Assembly (NCBI GenBank): GCA_002373555.1
Contig: DFKM01000188.1
Location: 1 to 9,731 of the forward strand
Source of the DNA: Lachnospiraceae bacterium UBA3645
GTDB lineage: Bacteria; Bacillota; Clostridia; Lachnospirales; Lachnospiraceae
DNA: 9,731 bases
Reading direction: 5' to 3'
Made by a program: the position numbers and the translations under genes. This document shows, piece by piece, positions 5,568 to 9,731 of the stretch. The notes beneath the pieces were generated by a model. That model did not search any database and was not told where the DNA came from. It saw only the letters and a program-made list of their open reading frames with translations. Each line of letters opens with the position of its first letter. The first letter of the stretch is position 1.

Positions 5568-6560
5568 ATGCCGCTTTCAAATGAGCAGTACAATATCATA
5601 GAGCGGGAATATGACCGCAGGCGGAACAGACACGCCTACGAGTGGGAACTGCGCCGGCAGAAGATCTACGAGATGATGCCGGAGCTTTTTTCGCTGGAAG
5701 AGGAGCTTTCCGATCTGGCTTTTGAAGCAGCGAAAGCAGCTGCCTCGGGAGACCGCGACCGGGCCGATGAGCTTTCCGCACGGCGGGCGCTGATCGTCGG
5801 GCAGAAGCGGGAGCTGCTGGATGCCGCCGGCGTGGATCCGGCCGATCTCGAAATGAAATACGACTGTCCGCTGTGCCGCGATACGGGCTATATCGACGGG
5901 AAGCCGTGCGAATGCAGGCGCCGCGCCGAGACTGCGCTTCTGTATGACCAGTCGAGGATCCGGGATATTCTGGCAAAGGAAAACTTTTCCACCTGGCGGG
6001 AAGATATTTTTTCCGATCAGCCGATGAATGACGGATCCGGACGCAGCGTCCGTGATATAATGAAAGCGAACTACGCGTTTGTCAGGGAATTTACGGACGA
6101 ATTCAGGGAAAAAGGAGGCAATCTGCTGCTCTGGGGCGGTCCCGGGACAGGAAAGACCTTCATGACGCACTGTATTGCGAAGGAACTCCTTGACAAGTCA
6201 GTCCCTGTAGTGTATCTTACGGCCGAGCAGCTTTTTTCCGTGATGGCGGAGGACACGTTTTCCGGGAGGGAAGACGCCGCCGGGAAGATGGACACCGTGA
6301 ACGCGTGCGATCTTCTGATCATCGACGATCTGGGTACGGAACTGACCAACCGGTTCACCGTTTCCGGGCTGTTCAACTGTCTGAATGAAAGGATCATCGC
6401 CGGAAAGTCGACCGTGATATCGACGAATCTGTCGCTGGATGATCTGCGGGAGCTTTATTCGGAACGCGTTACTTCACGCATCCTGGGGAATTTCCGGATC
6501 CGCCGGTTCCCGGGAGACGATCTGAGACCGGTTCTTTCCATGAGAGCCAAAGCGAACTAA
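5568..6560 (+). CDS. dnaC: DnaC/DnaI-type replicative helicase loader (AAA+ ATPase)
   Basis: This AAA+ ATPase is expected to load the hexameric replicative helicase onto DNA. The 330-residue product has a charged helical N-terminus (1-95), the helicase-contacting region in relatives. A four-Cys zinc-type cluster follows, C100-x2-C103 and C114-x-C116. The AAA+ core has Walker A GGPGTGKT (190-197), Walker B LLIIDDLG (249-256), sensor-1 STNLS (285-289) and the arginine-finger box ERVTSRI (299-305). The architecture matches DnaI/DnaC loaders rather than the related IstB transposition helpers, and no transposase is nearby. The ribosome site AGGAGG (5558-5563) overlaps the stop of the upstream dnaD-like gene, so the two are probably translationally linked. 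The symbol is by family only: in Bacillus the loader is called dnaI, and dnaC there means the helicase. Confidence 0.92.
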   Translation: MPLSNEQYNIIEREYDRRRNRHAYEWELRRQKIYEMMPELFSLEEELSDLAFEAAKAAASGDRDRADELSARRALIVGQKRELLDAAGVDPADLEMKYDCPLCRDTGYIDGKPCECRRRAETALLYDQSRIRDILAKENFSTWREDIFSDQPMNDGSGRSVRDIMKANYAFVREFTDEFREKGGNLLLWGGPGTGKTFMTHCIAKELLDKSVPVVYLTAEQLFSVMAEDTFSGREDAAGKMDTVNACDLLIIDDLGTELTNRFTVSGLFNCLNERIIAGKSTVISTNLSLDDLRELYSERVTSRILGNFRIRRFPGDDLRPVLSMRAKAN

Positions 6561-6575
6561 AGAAGGAGGTTTTTT

Positions 6576-7742
6576 ATGTCTTCTTACGAGAAAAACGAGG
6601 ATCTTACAGGACTCCCCAGAGGCCCGCTGGCCCTCATTGCTCTGCCGGGCTGCGAGGATCTGGTCAGCCATGTGGATTCCTATCTGGTATCATGGAGACG
6701 TACCAGGGAACTGCCTGTAGCCGGCTATAAGAAGGATTCGTTCCTTCTGGACGTATCGCTTCCCCGCTTCGGATCGGGCGAAGGAAAAGGCGTGCTGAAT
6801 GCTTCGGTCAGAGGTCTGGATATCTTTATTGTCGTCGATGTCAGCAACTACAGTGTGGAATATTCGATGTACGGAGAGAAGAATCCGATGTCTCCGGACG
6901 ATCATTTCCAGAATCTGAAGCGCATCATTGCCGCCGTGGGCGGCAAGGCCAAGCGCGTGAATGTCATCATGCCGTTCCTGTACGAAGGCAGACAGCACAA
7001 GCGCCAGGCGAGAGAGTCGCTGGACTGCGCCGTAGCGCTGCAGGAGCTCGCGGCCATGGGCGTCGACAATATCATCACATTCGATGCGCATGATCCCCGC
7101 GTGCAGAATGCGATCCCGATGAACGGCTTTGAGACGATCATGCCGACCTACCAGTTCATGAAGACACTGCTCGAGACAGAGGATCTGACGATCGATCCCG
7201 AGCACATGATGGTCATCAGCCCGGATGAAGGCGCGATCGGCAGAGCGATCTATTTCGCCAATACGCTCGGCCTGGATGTCGGTATGTTCTATAAGAGACG
7301 CGATTATACCAGGGTCGTGAACGGCAAGAATCCGATCGTGGCGCATGAATTCCTCGGCAGCTCCGTGGAAGGCAAGGATGTCGTCATCGTGGATGACATG
7401 ATCGCATCGGGCGACAGCATCATCGATGTCGCAAGACAGCTCAAGGAGCGCAAGGCCAGAAAGGTATTTGCGTGCGCGACCTTCGGCCTGTTCACCTCCG
7501 GCATCGAGACCTTTGACAAGGCAACGGAAGCCGGCATTATTGACAAGGTCTACACCACGAACCTGATCTATCAGCCGCCGGAGATCCTGAAGAGAGAGTA
7601 CTATACGAGCGTGGATATGAGCGAATACATGGCGGCGCTGATCGATTCGTTCAACCACGATACGAGCATCGAGGGACTGCTTTCCCCGACCTTCAAGATC
7701 CAGAAGAAGATCGCGGAATATTCCGCGGCGGGAAAGGCTTAA
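6576..7742 (+). CDS. prs: Ribose-phosphate pyrophosphokinase (long clostridial form)
   Basis: PRPP synthetase transfers pyrophosphate from ATP to ribose 5-phosphate, supplying purine, pyrimidine, NAD, His and Trp synthesis. The 388-residue product is longer than the usual 310-320. Recognisable elements are MPFLYEGRQHKR (132-143) in place of the usual MPYxxYARQDRK, FDAHDPRVQNAIP (169-181) for the metal-binding DLHxxQIQGFF region, and the PRPP loop VVIVDDMIASGDSI (269-282), where the classic form has VDDMIDTAGT. The extra length is mainly N-terminal and in the segment around 55-110. This looks like the divergent long Prs subfamily of Clostridia, which may differ from the classic form in oligomer or allosteric control. 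The full ribosome site AGAAGGAGGT (6561-6570) starts right after the loader stop, so it is likely the third gene of that operon. A strong terminator follows. Pyrophosphokinase activity is inferred from the family. Confidence 0.92.
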   Translation: MSSYEKNEDLTGLPRGPLALIALPGCEDLVSHVDSYLVSWRRTRELPVAGYKKDSFLLDVSLPRFGSGEGKGVLNASVRGLDIFIVVDVSNYSVEYSMYGEKNPMSPDDHFQNLKRIIAAVGGKAKRVNVIMPFLYEGRQHKRQARESLDCAVALQELAAMGVDNIITFDAHDPRVQNAIPMNGFETIMPTYQFMKTLLETEDLTIDPEHMMVISPDEGAIGRAIYFANTLGLDVGMFYKRRDYTRVVNGKNPIVAHEFLGSSVEGKDVVIVDDMIASGDSIIDVARQLKERKARKVFACATFGLFTSGIETFDKATEAGIIDKVYTTNLIYQPPEILKREYYTSVDMSEYMAALIDSFNHDTSIEGLLSPTFKIQKKIAEYSAAGKA

Positions 7743-7752
7743 AATCAGTAAT

Positions 7753-7788
7753 AAAACCGGGAAAAGCTCTTGCATCCCGGTTTTTTTT
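7753..7788 (+). terminator. prs operon terminator
   Basis: CCGGGA (7757-7762) pairs with TCCCGG (7775-7780), flanked by AAAA (7753-7756) against TTTT. The stem ends in eight T residues (7781-7788). It is a canonical intrinsic terminator 10 bases after the prs stop. The 12-base loop carries the -35 element of the rpsF promoter. Confidence 0.9.
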
Positions 7789-7798
7789 ATGCTAAAAT
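7770..7798 (+). promoter_or_regulatory. rpsF-ssb-rpsR promoter, nested in the prs terminator
   Basis: TTGCAT (7770-7775), a 17-base spacer and TAAAAT (7793-7798), with TG at 7790-7791 as an extended -10, form a likely vegetative promoter. The predicted start is near 7805. The -35 hexamer is in the loop and 3' arm of the prs terminator, and the spacer holds its T-run. Confidence 0.6.
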
Positions 7799-7804
7799 TC
7801 ATGT

Positions 7805-7868
7805 TTGTGACACAACAGATGCAGCATCAGACTGCAGATCCTTGCTCTTCGTGAAACGAAGGGCCAAG
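7805..7868 (+). promoter_or_regulatory. rpsF leader with palindrome and hairpin
   Basis: A perfect 11-base palindrome TTGTGACACAA (7805-7815) covers the predicted transcription start. Further on, CTTCGT (7847-7852) pairs with ACGAAG (7856-7861) across a GAA loop. The stem can extend through CT/GG and CTTG/CAAG (7841-7844 with 7865-7868) with one bulged C. S6:S18 complexes are known to bind a leader hairpin of rpsF in many bacteria, so autoregulation is plausible. I could not make out the CCG bulge reported for that motif. Confidence 0.4.
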
Positions 7869-7888
7869 CGTCCATAAGGAGGTTTTTT

Positions 7889-8233
7889 ATGAACAAGTAT
7901 GAACTTGCCGTGGTCCTGAGCGCAAAGCTTGAGGATGATGAAAGAGCCGCGGCCCTCGAGAAGATCCGTAACTACATTTCCACCTATGGCGGAAATATCG
8001 TAGGTGAGGATGACTGGGGAAAGAAGAGACTGGCCTATGAGATCCAGAAGATGAAAGAGGGTTATTACACCTTCATCACCTTCGAGGCTGAGCCGGAGTG
8101 CCCCGCACAGGTCGAATCCCACGTAAGAGTTATGGAGCCTGTGATCCGTTTCCTGATCGTAAAGCCTGAAGAGACCGAAACACCTGTAAAACCGGTGAAA
8201 GAAGCAGAAGAGGTTAAAGAAGAGAATGAATAA
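7889..8233 (+). CDS. rpsF: 30S ribosomal protein bS6
   Basis: bS6 is a small-subunit ribosomal protein that binds the 16S central domain together with bS18. The 114-residue product starts MNKYELAVVL and has WGKKRLAYEIQKMKEGYYTFITFEA (43-67) and the VMEPVIRFLIVK segment (81-92), the usual bS6 fold landmarks. Residues 93-114 form a Glu/Lys/Pro-rich tail, common in this family. AAGGAGGT (7876-7883) lies 5 bases before the ATG. The gene is first in the classic rpsF-ssb-rpsR order, and its stop overlaps the ssb start by 8 bases. The leader at 7805-7868 may carry autoregulation. Confidence 0.97.
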   Translation: MNKYELAVVLSAKLEDDERAAALEKIRNYISTYGGNIVGEDDWGKKRLAYEIQKMKEGYYTFITFEAEPECPAQVESHVRVMEPVIRFLIVKPEETETPVKPVKEAEEVKEENE

Positions 8234-8732
8234 AGTCATTTTGATGGGAAGACTTACCAGAGATCCGGAGATCCGCTATTCGAGCGGCGACAACTCTATG
8301 GCAATCGCCAGGTTTTCCATCGCGGTCGACAGAAGATTCAGACGGCAGGGAGAGAATTCCGATGCGGATTTCTTCAACTGCACTGCCTTCGGACGTCAGG
8401 CCGAGTTCGTAGAGAAGTACCTTCACCAGGGAACGAAGATCCTTCTTGTCGGACGTATCCAGAATGATAATTACACGAACCGCGAGGGACAGAGAGTATT
8501 TTCCGTTCAGATCATCGCGGAAGAAATCGAGTTCGCCGAGAGCAAGAATGCTCAGGGCGGCGGAAATTACGGCGGCCAGGGCGGCTATGCCCCCCAGCCG
8601 AGAAACGAAGCTCCGCAGGGCGGATACAATAATGCGCCTGCGCGTCCAGAGCCTGCAAATGCAGCACCCGTGGGAGACGGATTCATGAATATCCCCGACG
8701 GTGTGGACGATGAGGAGCTGCCGTTCAACTAA
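8226..8732 (+). CDS. ssb: Single-stranded DNA-binding protein
   Basis: SSB coats single-stranded DNA in replication, repair and recombination and recruits partner proteins through its C-terminal tip. The 168-residue product has the OB-fold domain (about 1-105), starting [18 protein letters not shown], with [19 protein letters not shown] at 48-66. A disordered Gly/Gln/Asn/Pro linker follows (108-150), then the acidic tip DDEELPFN (161-168), a close match to the conserved SSB tip. The ATG at 8226 lies inside the last codons of rpsF, so translation is probably coupled. AAGAGG (8208-8213) is the best ribosome site, at a long 12-base distance. Its place between rpsF and rpsR is the common bacterial arrangement and suggests this is the main replication SSB. 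Confidence 0.98.
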   Translation: MNKVILMGRLTRDPEIRYSSGDNSMAIARFSIAVDRRFRRQGENSDADFFNCTAFGRQAEFVEKYLHQGTKILLVGRIQNDNYTNREGQRVFSVQIIAEEIEFAESKNAQGGGNYGGQGGYAPQPRNEAPQGGYNNAPARPEPANAAPVGDGFMNIPDGVDDEELPFN

Positions 8733-8947
8733 TTTTATACAGCGCAGTGATTTCCGGATACTACCGGGATTGGAATTCGCTGTCATCCTGAAGCCGGACA
8801 TGCCGGCGAAGGATCCTCGCTCTGTATCAGGCGGTTTTACAAAAACCGAAGAACAAAGGCGGTGGATACTTCCGATGATAAATCATCGTCAGTATGACAA
8901 TATTCGGCGGACCAAAGCGCTCACATCAAATCATTTTAATTACAATC
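8733..8947 (+). other. Hairpin-rich spacer between ssb and rpsR
   Basis: This stretch, part of the 229-base ssb-rpsR gap, has no supported gene. It can form at least four hairpins: CAGCG/CGCTG (8740-8744 with 8778-8782), which encloses TTCCGG/CCGGGA (8752-8757 with 8764-8769); ATCCT/AGGAT (8785-8789 with 8810-8814), which encloses GCCGG/CCGGC around a GAA/GA internal loop; CGGTTTT/AAAACCG (8832-8838 with 8842-8848); and CGATGAT/ATCATCG (8873-8879 with 8882-8888). None has a U-run, so they are not standard terminators. The GTCATCCTGAAG to CGAAGGATCC part (8782-8816) resembles a hairpin sequence I recall as common between genes in many bacteria. That resemblance is from memory only. The rpsR ribosome site follows at 8948-8953. 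Confidence 0.5.
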
Positions 8948-8961
8948 AGGAGGAAACAGCA

Positions 8962-9228
8962 ATGGCTTTTAATAAAGGTGACAAGGCAGACGGCCCTATG
9001 AGAAGACGCGGCGGCATCCGCAGAAGAAAGAAAGTCTGCGTATTCTGCGGTGAAGAGAACTGCGTAATTGATTACAAGGATACAGCAAAACTGAGAAAGT
9101 ATGTTTCCGAGAGAGGCAAGATCCTTCCTCGCCGCATCACCGGAACATGCGCAAAGCACCAGAGAGCGCTGACCACAGCAGTCAAGAGAGCCCGTCACGT
9201 AGCACTTATGCCTTACGTAACAGACTGA
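8962..9228 (+). CDS. rpsR: 30S ribosomal protein bS18
   Basis: bS18 pairs with bS6 on the small-subunit platform. The 88-residue product has a basic N-terminus ([12 protein letters not shown]), the core [35 protein letters not shown] (36-70) and the basic C-terminal helix ([13 protein letters not shown]). C26-x2-C29, C34 and C63 form the zinc-type Cys set of the C+ variant of bS18, so a zinc-independent paralogue could exist elsewhere. AGGAGG (8948-8953) lies 8 bases before the ATG. The reading frame stays open upstream as far as 8701, but that part is non-conserved and lies ahead of the ribosome site. A terminator follows after 23 bases, closing the operon. Confidence 0.98.
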   Translation: MAFNKGDKADGPMRRRGGIRRRKKVCVFCGEENCVIDYKDTAKLRKYVSERGKILPRRITGTCAKHQRALTTAVKRARHVALMPYVTD

Positions 9229-9250
9229 TCGCCATCAGGAAAACAGATGC

Positions 9251-9276
9251 ACCCCGCCGTACGGCGGGGTTTTTTT
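9251..9276 (+). terminator. rpsF-ssb-rpsR operon terminator
   Basis: CCCCGCC (9252-9258) pairs with GGCGGGG (9263-9269) around a GTAC loop and is followed by seven T residues (9270-9276). This is a textbook intrinsic terminator, 23 bases after the rpsR stop. Confidence 0.95.
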
Positions 9277-9376
9277 GATGCCGACGGATGCACAGTTCTT
9301 CTGATGCGCTCTGTAATTCTGCTGTCGGAAAGCAGCTGTGCCGGCGATCCGGGAGTTTTTCAACCCCCTGGGGGGC
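9277..9376 (+). other. Intergenic stretch with dyads before the cbiM promoter
   Basis: No gene is seen here. GCACAG (9290-9295) can pair with CTGTGC (9336-9341), enclosing the hairpin CTGCT/AGCAG (9319-9323 with 9331-9335). CCGG-CGAT-CCGG followed by GAGTTTTT (9341-9355) is a short terminator-like element. The C/G run CCCCCTGGGGGG (9364-9375) is a near-palindrome just before the -35 box of the next promoter. It could be a regulator site, but I recognise no known operator. Confidence 0.3.
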
Positions 9377-9405
9377 TTGCGGGCGCATTTCCGGGAATTT
9401 ATACT
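9377..9405 (+). promoter_or_regulatory. Likely cbiM promoter
   Basis: TTGCGG (9377-9382), a 17-base spacer and TATACT (9400-9405) give a weak -35 with a good -10. The predicted start is near 9412, leaving a leader of about 97 bases before cbiM. Confidence 0.5.
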
Positions 9406-9432
9406 TGATTACGGTAAAGTGATGAAATGGTT

Positions 9433-9487
9433 TCCGCCGGGTCTTCTGCATGCGGATTCTGGATATTGCCCAGACATACGGACCGGC
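9433..9487 (+). promoter_or_regulatory. Structured leader of cbiM, class unknown
   Basis: GCCGG-TC (9436-9443, one G bulged) pairs with GACCGGC (9481-9487). The helix encloses a hairpin TCTGG/CCAGA (9458-9462 with 9470-9474) with a 7-base loop. TCCGC (9433-9437) with GCGGA (9452-9456) is a competing stem. The helix ends 8 bases before the ribosome site AAGGAGGT (9496-9503). Metal or cobalamin control would suit a CbiM gene, but I cannot find the conserved cores of the cobalamin or NiCo riboswitches. A 24-codon frame (9422-9496) overlaps it and ends at the ribosome site. Confidence 0.35.
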
Positions 9488-9508
9488 AGAAAATGAAGGA
9501 GGTAGAAT

Positions 9509-9731
9509 ATGCATATGGCTGACGCGCTGCTGGCTCCGGCTGTAGCAGCAACGATGTATGCAGCGTCCGGCACAGCGGCCGGACTTTCGATCCGCAGACT
9601 GAAGCTGGAGGATGAACCGCAGAAGCTTCCGACGATGGCGGTCACGGCGGCACTTGTATTCGCCGGACAGATGATCAACTATACGATCCCGGGAACAGGC
9701 TCATCCGGACATATGTGCGGAGGCATGATGC
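9509..9731 (+). CDS. cbiM: Cobalt/nickel ECF transporter substrate component CbiM/NikM, 5' part
   Basis: CbiM and NikM proteins are integral membrane components that bind Co2+ or Ni2+ and work with CbiN or NikN, CbiQ and the CbiO ATPase to import the metal, often for cobalamin synthesis. The 74 visible residues start MHMADALLAP, where the N-terminus and His2 are metal ligands in the family. They continue with two hydrophobic stretches (about 9-27 and 41-60) and the signature FAGQMINYTIPGTGSSGHMCGG (51-72), whose His68 matches the third ligand region. The gene runs off the right edge; family members are usually 200-350 residues. AAGGAGGT (9496-9503) lies 5 bases before the ATG at 9509. It has its own promoter and leader after the ribosomal operon terminator. 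Co2+ versus Ni2+ specificity cannot be told from this part. Confidence 0.9.
   Translation, partial: MHMADALLAPAVAATMYAASGTAAGLSIRRLKLEDEPQKLPTMAVTAALVFAGQMINYTIPGTGSSGHMCGGMM

Noticed and set aside
5568..6560. IstB-type transposition helper as the identity of the AAA+ protein.
   Set aside because: It has the four-Cys cluster and N-terminal region of helicase loaders and lies next to a DnaD-family gene. No transposase or insertion-sequence ends are present.
8701..8961. The rpsR frame is open for 87 codons upstream, giving a possible longer rpsR.
   Set aside because: The upstream part has no bS18 similarity. A strong AGGAGG sits 8 bases before the ATG at 8962, and the 88-residue product has the family length.
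9420..9490. TPP riboswitch before cbiM.
   Set aside because: Only the TCTGGATA...CCAG half is similar. The CUGAGA element and the rest of the aptamer are absent.
9277..9508. Cobalamin riboswitch before cbiM.
   Set aside because: No GCCACTG-type core and no convincing B12 box. The CAGACATACGGACCGGC segment is only vaguely similar.

Overview
The window is a chromosomal housekeeping segment. Every recognisable gene lies on the + strand. It probably comes from a Gram-positive Clostridia, most likely a Lachnospiraceae-type organism. The evidence for this is a SAM-I riboswitch on metK, strong AGGAGG ribosome sites, a DnaD-family replication protein paired with a DnaC/DnaI-type loader, a long divergent PRPP synthetase, and moderately high-GC coding sequence with TTGnnn-17-TAnnnT promoters. 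The taxon is inferred from gene content and style, not from a database match.

Layout, left to right. (1) The 3' part of murA (1-708). (2) metK (992-2179) behind its own promoter, a SAM-I riboswitch and an intrinsic terminator. (3) A 114-residue single-pass membrane protein with an acidic Ala/Glu tail (2287-2631), with a promoter nested in the metK terminator. (4) murC (2751-4133), ending in a terminator. (5) A 307-base gap (4134-4440) holding a cluster of DnaA-box-like 9-mers, a good promoter and leader hairpins. (6) A dnaD-like gene, a helicase loader and prs (4441-7742), tightly spaced and ending in a terminator. (7) The rpsF-ssb-rpsR operon (7889-9228), promoted from inside the prs terminator, with an unusual 229-base hairpin-rich spacer before rpsR. 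(8) A structured leader and the start of cbiM (9509 to the window end), a cobalt/nickel ECF transporter component.

Two genes belong to cell-wall precursor synthesis (murA, murC). Two belong to helicase loading (dnaD-like, dnaC-like). ssb also serves replication, and metK and prs make the central cofactors SAM and PRPP. No mobile element, CRISPR array, tRNA or rRNA is visible.

I see no new multi-gene system. The points most worth a second look are regulatory: the DnaA-box-like cluster in front of the helicase-loading genes, two promoters whose -35 hexamer sits in the loop of the preceding terminator, the hairpin-rich ssb-rpsR spacer, and the unassigned structured leader of cbiM.
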